A stretch of 64,000 nt of DNA, taken from positions 7,175,001 through 7,239,000 of the forward strand of contig OZ023192.1 of the NCBI GenBank assembly GCA_963995505.1. Reading direction: 5' to 3'. Source of the DNA: Hypericum androsaemum. Lineage: Eukaryota; Streptophyta; Magnoliopsida; Malpighiales; Hypericaceae. Of this stretch, positions 45,481 to 56,162 are shown piece by piece. The position numbers were made by a program, and so were the translations under genes. Every line of letters starts with the position of its first letter. The stretch's first letter is position 1. Under the pieces are notes generated by a model. It ran no database searches, was not told the DNA's origin, and saw only the letters and a list, made by a program, of their open reading frames with translations.

Positions 45481-46525
45481 TTAACGCAAAATATATCCAT
45501 CCAAAATAATGAAAAATAAGAACGTCTAAGATAAAGAGGGACACAGACAACAACATCTTCCTTCTCATCGTTCTCCTCCTTTTTCTCATCACCATCTTCA
45601 ACAACACCATTTCCCACCACCCTGCTTCCTTTCTCTGTAGTCTGTCTATCGTCGATAAGTAACTTCACCATATTAATGGATCCATCTACAGCTTTCCGCC
45701 GAGCATCTAAATTATCCCGCTCTTGGATAAGCTTGTAATGACTTGCATAAAGCTACATTATTTTAGGCAAAGAACAAACACCAAAATTAGATCAACGTAC
45801 ATATCTTTAATTTGTTTCAAACAGAAAAAAATATTATGAAATACCTAGGACAAAGACATATTCCAGAAATGGGATGCACTAGTGGTGGTGCTGGAAGAAA
45901 CAGGATAAATCTTCTCACTATTGAATTCTTTGAAAAAATGCAACAAAGCATGAACATTGCAGCTAATCTTGATGAGTGTGCTAGTTTTGAAACACTTCAA
46001 ACATCTGCCTAGCTCTTCATTCATCTTATCAGCAACAAATTTGCACCAGTTATACCTTGACACCTGGGATAGTTGATTAACATAATACCAGTATTTCAAT
46101 GGGAGGACCTCTGACGTTGGGGGAACGAGAAACACGCCTAAGGCATAGAGAATGTAAAGTTTAGCCCAATCATAATCAATTATACCCTTCTTGCCTTTCC
46201 CTTTCAATGCATTCTCTATATCCTTCACTCTAATATAATTGGCATCAGACAGTGCCAAGCCCAAGCTGTCAGCCTCTGATCTGTAAGTCTCCCTTTGCAC
46301 TGGAGTCAGTTTCATATTTAGAGTGATATCCTGACTACCAAATTGAAGACCATAAATCCTTGCAACGTGCTCCTCGGTCAAAAAAACCTTTTGCTCGAGC
46401 CGACAAAAGTGGACAACTTCCATCATGTCTTCCGGAGAAGGATCATCTACAGCCAGCTCCAAAAAAAAAACCAAAACCAGCCATTCTTATATAACCCCTT
46501 CGTTCTACCTTCGAACCATGTAACC

Positions 46526-46815
46526 CTTGTGTCTGTGTTCTTCTTGCGTTATTGTTTCCTAGTTGTTAGTTTCTAACAACTGGTATCAAAGCTAAGGTTA
46601 AAGATGGACCATGGCGCGAAGTTTGCTTGTGTGAAATTCGATGAATCCTTAAATTTTGGGTAATGGGAAAGGCGTGTCAAGGATCTCCTAGTCCAACAAG
46701 AGATGGTCAACGCTCTCGGAGAAAAAGCCCGATAAGATGGAGGAGCAAGAGTAAAAAGAGATGGAGGCTAAGACGGTGGCAAAGATTCGCTTGTGCTTGG
46801 CAGATGATGAGATGT
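46526..46815 (+). pseudogene. Copia fragment: LTR end, primer site and gag start
   Basis: 46526-46578 resembles the end of the LTR of the small copia at 6437-8358 (reversed). TGGTATCAAAGC at 46581-46592 is the primer site, and an ATG at 46604 begins DHGAKFACVKFDESLNFG, interrupted by TAA where Trp is expected. VKDLLVQQEMVNALGEKA and a shifted RLCLADDE follow. At 46815 the sequence switches without spacer to an oppositely oriented copia fragment. Confidence 0.7.
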
Positions 46816-47386
46816 AATTCTCTTGGATCTCAGCCATATGCAACACATTGGTTAGCTCTTATCCGATTTCACCTTGAGCACGACCATCTTTTAGACTTCA
46901 ACCATGGATAGTGCAAAATTTTCATGTAGTAATTCTCATCATCCAATGGTTGAAAGGTCTTAAACATCCATTTGTGCGCACATATGTGACTTGTGGCCCA
47001 ATTTTGACCTACTGACAAGATTCACCTCGGATATAAGATCTGTGAGGTACATGTCATCATGGTCGAAGCTCAATGTTGCCTTATCGATATTAGCATGAGC
47101 AGGCTTCTTGTTCTTGCTAATGAAAGTCTCGCCATCTTCTTGCCCTCGGCGGTATGATGTTTGTAGCAATCCTTAGCTCTGTGGCTATATTTGCCGCAAA
47201 CAATAATAACTATTGGTGAAGCTCTTATTATCAGTATCTCCCTAAGAATCATTAAAATTAGTTCCCAGGGGAACTCCCACCAACCTCGAGCATGTAGACC
47301 TTGGCAACCATGTCATTCGATTTCTTCTCAACCTTTCGATTATCTTTCTCGATACACAACTTTTTGAAAAGGTCTTCGAGACTCAA
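46816..47386 (-). pseudogene. Copia protease and gag fragment, first copy
   Basis: On the minus strand, HANIDKATLSFDHDDMYLT follows a nucleocapsid-like CGKYSHRAKDC. NVLHMAEI near 46830-46860 matches the copia NVLHVPEI block. The stretch parallels 49960-50530 closely, so two copies of the same fragment exist 3 kb apart. The Cassandra array is inserted at its right side. Confidence 0.65.
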
Positions 47387-48196
47387 TGTGATATCCCATA
47401 AATGATATGTACTGTCTGAAATGCCTTACCTGATTTGATTGGTACTAACCATACCCACAAGGTGCACCTTCTTTTCTAGCACACATCTTGAGAGAACTCC
47501 AATGTTAAACGCATTTGGCCGGGAGTAGGATCAGGATGGGTGACCTCTTGGAAAGCTTATAGGATGCGTGCGAGTGAAAAAATATGCTAGAAAAGACTCG
47601 TGTTGGTCTGTGGAGCCAATCGGTTAGATTATGGGATGTCACATATGGTATCAGAGCAAATACGCTTCTGGGACTATTTTGTATTCTGTCTGGTGCGACG
47701 AGGACGTCGAGTATTTAAGGAGGGGTGAATGTGATACCCCGTAAATTATATGTACTGTCTGAAATGCCTTACCTGATTTGAATGGTACTATCCATACCAA
47801 CAAGGTACACCTTCTTTTGTAGCACACATCTTGAGAAAACTCCAAGGTTAAACGCATTTGGCCGGGAGTAGGATCAGGATGGGTGACCTCTTGGAAAACT
47901 TATAGGATGCGTGCGAGTGAAAAAATATGCTAGAAAAGACTCGTGTTGGTCTGTGGAGCCAATCGGTTAGATTACGGGATGTCACATATGGTATCACAGC
48001 AAATACGCTTCTGGGACTATTTTGTATTCTGTCTGGTGCGACGAGGACGTCGAGTATTTAAGGAGGGGTGAATGTGATACCCCGTAAATTATATGTACTG
48101 TCTGAAATGCCTTACCTGATTTGAATGGTACTATCCATACCAACAAGGTACACCTTCTTTTGTAGCACACATCTTGAGAAAACTCCAAGGTTAAAC
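47387..48196 (+). mobile_element. Tandem Cassandra-type TRIM (LTR-internal-LTR-internal-partial LTR)
   Basis: LTRs 47387-47643 and 47730-47986 (257 bp each) and a truncated third at 48073-48196 begin TGTGATA(T/C)CCC and end GGGATGTCACA. Between them are two 86 bp internal segments with TGGTATCAGAGC (perfect tRNA-Met primer site; one base differs in the second) and the purine tract AAGGAGGGGTGAA. The LTRs hold 5S rRNA-like sequence. Tiny elements with 5S in the LTR are the diagnostic form of Cassandra. No coding capacity. The left flank ends ACTCAA; the right flank was lost with part of LTR 3. Confidence 0.9.
47461..47560 (+). repeat. 5S rRNA-like segment in the first Cassandra LTR
   Basis: GAACTCCAATGTTAAACGC, then GGGAGTAGGATCAGGATGGG and TGACCTCTTGGAAAGC, align with the second half of plant 5S rRNA, including the box A, intermediate element and box C positions of the internal pol III promoter. 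Repeated at about 47804-47903 and partly at 48147-48196. Substitutions in each box make normal 5S function unlikely. Confidence 0.85.
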
Positions 48197-48420
48197 TCAA
48201 GGTACTCAAGACAAAAATCATCTCTGTCGCCACCTGATGAAGTTACTACACTTGAACTTTTTTGACTTCTCAAATTGAGAACACGACATTGGGTTTCTCA
48301 GAACTGGTAGCACAGCCTCAGCACTGATCACCCTCGTTACCAGAATCTCAGCGTTCACGTTGTTGTTGGTGAAATTCAATTCAACTATTTCTATAACAAT
48401 TACATATTTATGTAACAGAT
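48197..48420 (-). repeat. Repeated copia leader fragment, first copy
   Basis: Aligns with 50790-50990 (shared CGCCACCTGATGAAGTTACTAC, GAGAACACGA, GGTGAAATTCAATTCAACTA). It is the 5' part of the same minus-strand copia family as 46816-47386. About 260 bp present in the second copy is missing at the Cassandra border. Confidence 0.6.
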
Positions 48421-48489
48421 TTATGTCTACTCATATGTGTCTACACTTTCTTTTTTATACACATTATTTTGTACTCTCTTAATAACTTA

Positions 48490-48960
48490 CTAACTATCAG
48501 TGTGCATGTTAATGGGAGGCACTGCTTTTGACCATATTAGAATATCCTCCAAGAAATTTCAAAAGCAATTTGCCTCTACAACTACCAGATTCAATGCAAT
48601 AAATTTGAATTCTATAGTTGACCTAGCAATGCAAGTTTGTTTGCATGATCTCCACGAAATCTCTGCTCCTCCAATTATAAATATATATCCCCTCATGGAT
48701 TTTATAATCTTGGAGCCCTAGATCTAGTTTGCATCAGAATACCCTTTAAGTACAGTTGGATGTCTCGTATAATATAATCTGTAGCAGTGCACCTTAGGTA
48801 TCTAAGGACTCTAACTCTAGTTGTCACATACTTTCTCTGTGATTCTTGCATAGACTTGACATCACTTCCATAGGGTTCTCGTAATAACATTGTTACCCTT
48901 GTGAAATTTTTCAAGTATCTTTTTGACACTGTGACTTTGGGATAGCGTGTAACCTTCTAA
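48490..48960 (-). pseudogene. Copia RNase H fragment
   Basis: Read on the minus strand: [36 protein letters not shown], then IEFKFIAL and ANCFxNFLEDI. These match the copia RNase H blocks YSDADW, GGxxSWxSxKQ, STMExEFIAL and WLRNFLED. Several stops interrupt. Order and strand fit the same element as the gag and protease fragment at 49700-50880. Confidence 0.75.
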
Positions 48961-49690
48961 AGTCTTGATAATTTTTAGAGATAATTACATACAGAACCCC
49001 AGAGTATATTCAAATAGACTCCAAGAACCCTCTAGTTTGGTTATTATTATACTTTCGGGTCCGTGGCTCAAGTAAATGACTCAAATACCCATGCAAAAAA
49101 TTATTAAAAATATCGTTCCCCAGAATTTGACTTTCGCCGCCGCCGACCTTCTTATCTCTGCATTAACAGCCTCACAATAAGGAACCTCCACTCGTTGACT
49201 GACAACAATTGCTCGAGAAGCTTCAACACCTCCTCGTCCTCCCCTTCTTAAAGACTCCTCCTCCTCCTGCTCCACTTCAAGAACTTGACCAGAGACAGCA
49301 ACGAGAGCGTACCGACATGGAATCAGGGTTGTCCCTCATTTTTGAAAATTTTATTTCTACTTCATCTGTCATCTTTCACTTCTCATTTTGTCAAGAACTG
49401 AGATGAGTTAAGCAGACCCAGGTATGGACATGTGCAGCCTTTGTTGTCTTCGTGAAGTCACCGGTGTCGTACAAATGAGGTTGAATGGAGAGGAGTCAAA
49501 TTATCCCAAGGGTGGCCGTCTTTCACTTCTCGTTTCGTCGTACATGTGTGGAGATGAGTCGAATTGAGGCTGGGAAGAATTTCCCAATTGGAAATTTAGA
49601 ATTCATCCCTGAGGTTGGGAAGCGTACGGACACCCTTGCATTTATGATTGATGTTAAACTTTGGTAAAAAATTTAATGACATAAGCCTTT
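48961..49690. other. Unrecognised insert between copia fragments
   Basis: Between the RNase H and protease fragments. 48990-49420 includes a CG-rich patch (GCCGCCGCCGACC). Two internal stretches resemble each other (49360-49400 and 49515-49555, sharing TTTCACTTCTC). No protein family recognised. Confidence 0.35.
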
Positions 49691-49699
49691 GTAAAGATT

Positions 49700-50990
49700 T
49701 TTACTTCACTTCACATAAGCCTTTGTAAAAAGTGTATATGTCAAATTTGCATTCTTGCCAACATTCTTTACAATGATAGTAGTGCTAACCTCACAAGTCA
49801 CACCACCATCAATCTATGTGTTAGACTTTTTCTTATATACTAAAGTCATTACTCTCACCTTGAATAGGTTTTGGTCAAATAGCCTTTGCCAACACACATG
49901 GCTTTGTCGAACTCAAACATGAGTATAAAATCTTTCTTGCCTAGTATAACACTGGAGATAGAATTCTTGTGGATCTCAGCCATATGCAATACATTGGTTA
50001 GCTCTTGCCCGATGTCACCTAAATCATAACCATCCCTTTGCCTTCAACCATGGATACTGCAAGTTTTGTATTTGCATGTAGCAATTCTCATCATCCAATG
50101 GTTGAAAGGTCTTAAACATCTATTTGTGAGCACAAATGTGGCTTATGTCTCCAATGTCCACTTACTGGGAAGATTCACCTTGGACATAAGATTCGTGAGG
50201 TACATGTCATCAAGGTCGAAGTTCCATCTTGCCTCATCGATATTAGCATGAGCGGGTTTTTTGTTCTTACCATTGAAAGTCTTGCATCTTTTTGCCCTCG
50301 GTGGTATGACATTTGTAATCCTTAGCTATATGGCAATTTTCTGCAAACAAAAATAGCTATTGGTGAAGCTCTTATTATGAGCATCTCCCTAATAATCATT
50401 CAAATTAATTCCCACAGGAACTCCCACCAACCTTGAGCATGTTGACCTTGGCAACCAAGTCATTTGGTTTCTTCTTAACTTTTCAGTTATCTTGCTCGAT
50501 ACACAACCTTCTCAAAAGATTCTCAAGACTAATCATCTTTCTCTTGTATTTAATGTACATCTTGAAGTCCTTCCAAGATGGTGGTAGTTCTTCAATCATT
50601 GTTCGCACTTGGAGAAAATCATTGATGGCCATACCCTTGGTGACAAGATAATGGAAGATTGATTGCACCTCTTTTCAGGGTTCCACGATGATCTTTCCAT
50701 TAACCATCTGATAATCATGGAATGCAATTTTGTGAGGATCACAAACCTCCTTCTCGAAAAAAAAAAGTTTGCTCTCTTTGAGATACCAGGTCAAATTCAA
50801 AGTAGTCAAGATAAAAATCATCTATGTCGCCACCTGATGAAGTTACTACTCTTGAATTTTTTTGACTTTTCAAATTGAGAACACGATATTGAATTTCTCA
50901 CAACCGGAAAATACGTGTTCACGTTGTTGTGGGTGAAATTCAATTCAACTATTTCTATCAAAAATATATAACAATTAATTACTTAGGCCT
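49700..50990 (-). pseudogene. Copia protease and gag fragment, second copy
   Basis: Minus-strand order from right to left: INDFLQVRTMIEELPPSWKD and KRKMISLENLLRRLCIEQDN (gag, 50668-50483), HANIDEARWNFDLDDMYLT (about 50200), then NVLHMAEIHKNS, FILMFEFDKAMCVGKGYL (protease end, 49960-49870). This is a clean gag-to-protease order with frameshifts. It is the undisturbed counterpart of 46816-48420. Confidence 0.75.
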
Positions 50991-51270
50991 AACATCCACA
51001 CTTAAATGTGCAACACGAATTAATCAATTTCACAAATTGATCTAAGCAAAGGATAGTAATTTTTTAATTAAAAAAATAGGCCCAATACTCAAGTTGTAGT
51101 TTTACGTTTATAAAAGAACCAAATTATTAAGCCCAATTCAACAATTTTTTGTCTACTTACTTTTGGAAATTGCGTGGAAATTCTTCTCCACTAAGTGAAG
51201 GTCAGGAGATAGTCGGTCACCAAACATGAAAGTAGTTAAGACGTCGGTAGCTTTCAGTTGATTATATCAG
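50991..51270. other. AT-rich spacer
   Basis: No gene or repeat recognised. Confidence 0.35.
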
Positions 51271-51277
51271 TGATTTA

Positions 51278-51689
51278 GGAACCAGATTCGGTCCTGGACG
51301 TGTAAAATATTTGAGGAACGTCTTGGATCACGCGCTGAGTTGGTCAGTTATGATGTAATGGGTTGCTCAGTTATGATGAAATAGTTTGCCCAGTTATGAT
51401 AGAATAGTTCGCCCAAAACAATCCCGAATGGTTCGCCCAATTATGATAGAATGGTTCGCCCTGAACACGTCGTAGAACATCGCTAGGTTGTCAGTTATGA
51501 CAGAATGGTTCGCCCTGGAACACGCGCTGGATTGTTCAGTTATGATATAATAGTTCGACAAGCGCTGGGTTTGTCAATTATGATATAATAGTTCGCCTAG
51601 TTATGATGAAATGGTTCGAACGTTATAATAAAATGGTTCACTTTTCAGGATGGTCTTGGAATAGAGGGTCCAGGACCAAACCCGTCTCC
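51278..51689. mobile_element. 412 bp non-autonomous DNA element with internal minisatellite
   Basis: Ends GGAACCAGATTCGGTCCTGG on the left and, inverted, GGAGACGGGTTTGGTCCTGG on the right, flanked by TGATTTA(G) at 51271-51278 and 51690-51697. About ten imperfect 23 bp units (CAGTTATGATAGAATGGTTCGCC type) fill 51335-51640. No coding capacity. The duplication of 7-8 bp allows a MULE or hAT origin; terminal GGGTTTGG and the repeat content favour MULE. Confidence 0.75.
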
Positions 51690-52198
51690 TGATTTAGTGC
51701 TCTAAAAACTAATTAACTTTCATGTCAATGAGTGAATAATGCAACAACCAAAATCCGATTTATCTCTTTAATGCAATAATCCACATATTAGTAACTACAA
51801 CATCCTTAAACTAAAATGGTAACGCATGACTACCTTCAAATGGTTGTCTTTGAGAAATAAGATCGAAACGAGTAAAACACGAGATACAAGAATTACGTGG
51901 AAATCTCAAGATGGGGAGAAAATCACGGGCAAAGGAGAGTCGTCCACTATGTGAGTCCAATCGATTACAAGGCCTCCGTGAGGGTTCTCTCTACCTCACA
52001 ACTCTCGACTACACACAAAAGACCTAGGCATAGGCCAATATATATAGGAGATTATAACCCTACTCTAAATAGGAATAGAGTACTAATTTGTCTAGAATTT
52101 GAGACAAACCCTAACAAATCTCCACCGTGGACCAAATTCTATGATTCTAATATCAACTCTGCTCAGCCTTCACCACCAGCCCCTAAGGGCAATCAACA

Positions 52199-52540
52199 TC
52201 AAGCATGAACACCTACCAAGTCCAAGCAATGCTCAAACTTAGTACCAGAAAGCAGCTTCGTCAACATGTCTGCAGGGTTGTCCTTGGTACATACCTTGCT
52301 CACAACAATGTCACCTTGAGCAACATGCTCCCGAATGAAGTGGTACCTCACATTAATGTGCTTCGTCCTCTCATGATACATAGCATCCCTCGTAAGATGG
52401 ATAGCACTTTGACTATCACAGTACACTGTACTGACCTGCAGCTTCTCACAGATTTCACTGAAGAAACTTTTCAACCAGATAGCCTCCTTCACACCTTCAG
52501 TTATAGCCATGTACTCTGCCTCAGTGGTAGACAACGCCAC
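52199..52540 (-). pseudogene. RNase H end (copia 51851-57174)
   Basis: [53 protein letters not shown] and [12 protein letters not shown] are the complete C-terminal RNase H blocks with the CDSQ aspartate intact. The first RNase H block is separated by a broken stretch at 52541-52723. Confidence 0.85.
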
Positions 52541-52723
52541 TGTGGCCTGTAGACAAGCTCTCCAACTGTTAGCACATCCTCAAAGAGTGAAGACATATCC
52601 AGATAAGGACCTGAACTTATCAAAATCTCTAGCATAATCTGAATTCACGAAACTAACAACTCCATCACTGGTGCGTCCAAACTATAGACACACACCCTTG
52701 GTACCCTTCAAGTACCTCATAAT

Positions 52724-53434
52724 CTACTCCACTGCTCTCCAATGACCTTCTCCAGGATTTGCCATAAACCTGCTAACAACACTCATAGCATAGGCCAAAT
52801 CCAGGCGTGTGCAAACCATAGCATACATCAGAGAACCAACAGTACTAGAGTATGGAATACCAGACATGTAATCGATCTCAGCAGCTGATTGTGGAGATAA
52901 AGCAGACGAAAGTTGAAAATGTGTACCAAGAAGAGTACTCACAGGATTACCAGTCACATCAAACTTGTCAAGTACCTTTTCAATGTAACTCTCCTGAGTC
53001 AGAAATAATTTTCTTGCTCTTCTATATCTGGCAATCTCTATACCAAGAATCTTCTTAGTAGGATCCAAATCTTTCATCTCAAACTCGCTACTCAACAGAG
53101 CTTTGAGCTTTCTCACCTCTCCTTTGTCACTTGCAGCAATTAACATGTCATCCACATACAGGAGAAAATACACTTGGGAACCGTCGCGTAGCCTTTTCAG
53201 GTAAATACAACTATCATATTTGCTCCTCTCATAACCATAAAAAATTATAAAGGAATCAAACCTTTTATACCACTGCCTCGGAGACTGCTTTAGGCCATAC
53301 AGGGACTTCTTCAACAAGCGCACATGGTCTTCTTTGCCTTCAACATGAAAATTCTCAGGATGTTCCATATAAATCCACTCCTCAAGCTCTCTATTCAAGA
53401 AAGCTATCTTCGCATCAAGCTGTTCAAGCTCCAA
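52724..53434 (-). pseudogene. Reverse transcriptase (copia 51851-57174)
   Basis: [53 protein letters not shown] (catalytic YVDD intact), FEMKDLDPTKKILGIEI and YSSTVGSLMYAMVCTRLDLA are read in one 236-codon frame. The N-terminal fingers lie upstream, across a stop near 53437. Confidence 0.85.
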
Positions 53435-53604
53435 ATCCTACATAGCGACAACACCAAGAAGAGAATGAATCGAGGTATGCTTCACAACTGGTAAAAATAC
53501 CTCATTAAAGTCCACACCAGGAATCTGACTGTATCCTCTAGCCACTAGCCTAACCTTGTATCTAGGCTCTTGAACTCCAGGTATACCATCCTTCTTCTTG
53601 AATA

Positions 53605-54946
53605 TCACTTGCAACTGATAACCTTCTTATCCTTAGGCAGCTTAGTAATCTCCCAAGTCTTATTCTTGTGAAGAGATTCCATCTCTTCCTCCATAGCAAC
53701 CAACCATTTAGCAGAGTCTTTCGACTTCACAGCATCTAAGTAACTAGACGGTTCTTCACAGCTATCAACTTCTTCTGCCACATTCAAGGCAAAAGCAATA
53801 AGATCAGCCTCACCCAACTTTTGTGGAGGCCTGATAATTCTTCTGGGCCTGTCTCTAGCAATAGAATATGCTGGCTCCCTCTCTACTGTGCCAACATTCT
53901 CAGCTTCATTAGACAACCCACCATGAGTAGGATCATGGCAATCAACATCACGGAAGGAACTCGCTTCTGGATCAGCATCAAAGTCCACCTGCACTTTTGA
54001 CTTTTGCAAGTCCACACTTGGAGCACTCAAAACACCAGGTGAAGAAACATCCTCCCTCTTACTCAGCATGTCTGTCTCTTTGAAAATAATATTTCTACTC
54101 AACAAGACGTTAGATAGCTCGGGACACCACAACTTGTATAGCCAAGGAAGATACATTTTACAGATCTTGGCTCTAACTTGCCATTGTTCACATGAGCGTA
54201 GGCAGGACATCCAAATATCTTCAAATCAGTATAATTAGGAGGATTTTCAGGCTATAATTCTTCAGGTACCTTGCCATCAAGTGATGCATGAGGTGAACGA
54301 TTGACAAGGTGACAGGCAGTGGAAGCAGCTTTAGCCCAAAATGACTTAGGTAAACCAGCATTTGACAGCATACAATAAACTTTTTCTAACAAAGTTCTAT
54401 TCATTCTTTCAGCGACTCCATTCTGTTGAGGTGTACATGGGATTATCTTATGCCTGACAATACCTCATTCTTGCAGAACTCATCAAGCCAACTAGAGCAA
54501 AACTCCAATCCATTGTCTGTGCAGAGATGCTTGACATCTCTCCCAGTCTGCTTCTCAATTATAGTCTTCCACTGCTTGAAAGTGACAAAGACATGATCAT
54601 TGCTCTTCAAGAAAAACGCCCACACCTTCCTCGAATAATCATCAATGATAGTCAGCATATACTTGGAACCATTCTTTGATGCAACTTGAGATGGTCCCCA
54701 AAGATCAGAATGAACATAGTCAAGTTTTCCCTTTGTAGTGTGCATACCTTTCTGAAAACTGACTTTCTTCTGCTTACCAAACACACAGTGCTCACAAAAT
54801 TCCAGCTTCTTAATACCCTGTCCACATAATAATCCTCTCCTATTTACGTCAGTCATGCCTTTCTCGCTCATGTGACCAAGTTGCATATGCCGCAATGAGC
54901 TGTTCTCAGAATCTATCAACGAGCCAGATGTAGCAGCAGCAGCCAT
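53605..54946 (-). pseudogene. Integrase and linker (copia 51851-57174)
   Basis: 54946-54443: GAG-pre-integrase (LRHMQLGHMSEKGM, CEHCVFGKQKKVSF) and the integrase aspartates in TIIDDYSRKVWAFF and LCTDNGLEFCS. A frameshift follows at about 54450. The Glu motif TPQQNGVAERMN is readable at about 54410-54450 in another frame. 54210-53605 is the linker to reverse transcriptase (REPAYSIARDRPRRIIRPP and MEEEMESLHKNKTWE). Confidence 0.85.
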
Positions 54947-54960
54947 GTAACTATAGAACC

Positions 54961-55300
54961 CTACAAAACATACAGATTTTTAACCTCCTTTTTGGCCTTC
55001 ATATGCACTAATGAGTTCTTACTCACACGAAGAACTCTACCTTCTCTCGTGTACTTGTGCCCTAATGTGTCAAGAGTACTCAGTGAAATCAAGTTCCGCT
55101 TCATATTAGGGATATGTCTCACATTCGTCAAGGTTCGAATGACACCATCATGCATCTTGATCTTCACTGTGCCAATACCAACAACCTTGCAGACAAAATT
55201 ATTTCCCATGAGAACATTACCCTCCGCACGTTCATATATTGAAAACTAGTCCCGGATGGGACACATATGAAACGTACAAGCAGAATCAAGGACCCAAGCA
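54961..55300 (-). pseudogene. Aspartic protease region (copia 51851-57174)
   Basis: AWVLDSACTFHMCP is the active site in the DSA form common in this lineage; a TAG follows where Trp is expected (RDxF). KVVGIGTVKIKMHDGVIRTL and VRHIPNMKRNLISLSTLD are the usual following blocks, in an open frame 55209-54961. Confidence 0.8.
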
Positions 55301-55401
55301 GTATCAACTTTAGACTTCCCATCAATCACAGACAAAAGGTCTCTATCAGATTCTTCTTTTTGAGTGGTGGTGGCAAGACTAGTACTGCCGCTATCAGAAC
55401 T

Positions 55402-56162
55402 TTATCCTTTCGGAGCACTGGACTTTTCGCCCTTCTTCTTGTTCTTCAACTCTGGACAGAACCATTTAATATGCCCAACTTTATAACAATTGAAACAAGT
55501 CTTATCCTTGTGCCTTGACCTTGATTTGCTTCTGCTCTTCTTCCTCGAAGCAGACTTAGCATTCCTCTCTACAGACCTCCCCCTCATAACCAAGCCAGTC
55601 CCTTGGCTATTTTTAGAGGAACTCACAGTATGCTTATCAATTCTCTCTTTCTCCAAGAGCGAATCATGAACATCATCCCAACTCAGAGTATCATGGCTGA
55701 ACAACAGAGTATCTCTGAATTGCTGATAAGAAGCAGGCAACGCGCACAATAACAATAAAGCAAGATCTTCATGATCATATTTCACATCCAGAGTTCTAAG
55801 ATCAACCACTATATCCTTAAATTCATTAAGGTGGTCGTGAGCAAACTTATCTTCTTACATCCGGATAGAAAATAGTCGTTACTTCAAGCACAGTTTGTTG
55901 GTCAAATCTTCGGCATGCACAACTTTTCAAGCTTTGCCCATAATGAGGAAGCTATTGTCTCCTTCAACACATCCCGCAAAATATCATCTGACAGATGCAA
56001 CTGGATCTGACTCATAGCCTTACGATTCTTTGACGCCTTCATCGCAGCATCCCAACTCGAAGACATCAACTTCTCATCAAGTAGAGTCTCATCCAGCTCT
56101 AAATATGTCAGAATAGCGCGCATCTTCACCTTCCACAAGAAAAAATTAGTTTTCCTCGTCAA
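55402..56162 (-). pseudogene. Gag (copia 51851-57174)
   Basis: 56162-55902 starts TNFFLWKVKMRAILTYLELD and includes IQLHLSDDILRDVLKE and SSLWAKLEKL. 55809-55402 continues with LDVKYDHEDLALLLLCALP, FRDTLLFSHDTLSWDDV and the knuckle CFNCYKVGHIKWFC, complete as C-x2-C-x4-H-x4-C. A frameshift near 55850 separates the two. Confidence 0.85.

Larger units (their letters stand above)
42647..46480 (-). pseudogene. ULP1-like cysteine protease gene of MULE copy 2
   Basis: The exon order follows copy 1: C-terminal exon 43135-42647, next about 43375-43245, about 44370-44190, 44958-44431 (linker with NPEPKRRKKVPAPKK, intact here), about 45671-45540, and 46474-45845 (LEQKVFLTEEHVARIYGL through LKYWYYVNQLSQVSRYNW). 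His (LHFSVFVIDT) and Asp (CYILDSL) of the triad remain. At about 42887 one base is missing in the codon for the catalytic Cys: PDDFS is followed by a shifted frame where copy 1 has PDGFSCG. The exons before about 46480 were lost with the right end of the element. Confidence 0.8.
37316..46519. mobile_element. Kaonashi-type MULE copy 2, right end missing
   Basis: The left end GGGTGGATTAGGTGGGGAC matches the left end of copy 1, and the whole 9.2 kb aligns with 15392 to about 24660 of copy 1. Homology stops at CTTCGAACCAT (46519), where a copia fragment begins. The last 1.3 kb of copy 1 (ULP1 gene start, promoter and right terminus) has no counterpart. No target duplication can be tested. Lacking one terminus, it cannot move as a unit. 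Confidence 0.9.

Noticed and set aside
47461..47560. A functional 5S rRNA gene.
   Set aside because: The 5S-like part is incomplete and diverged, and it lies within Cassandra LTRs with primer site and purine tract.
47651..48233. Two near-identical minus-strand open frames of 68 and 79 codons.
   Set aside because: They are the antisense of the duplicated Cassandra LTRs, not genes.
49485..49667. A plus-strand 60-codon frame (MERSQIIPRVAVFHFSF onward).
   Set aside because: Short, no family match, and in a region with internal repeats; not enough to call a gene.
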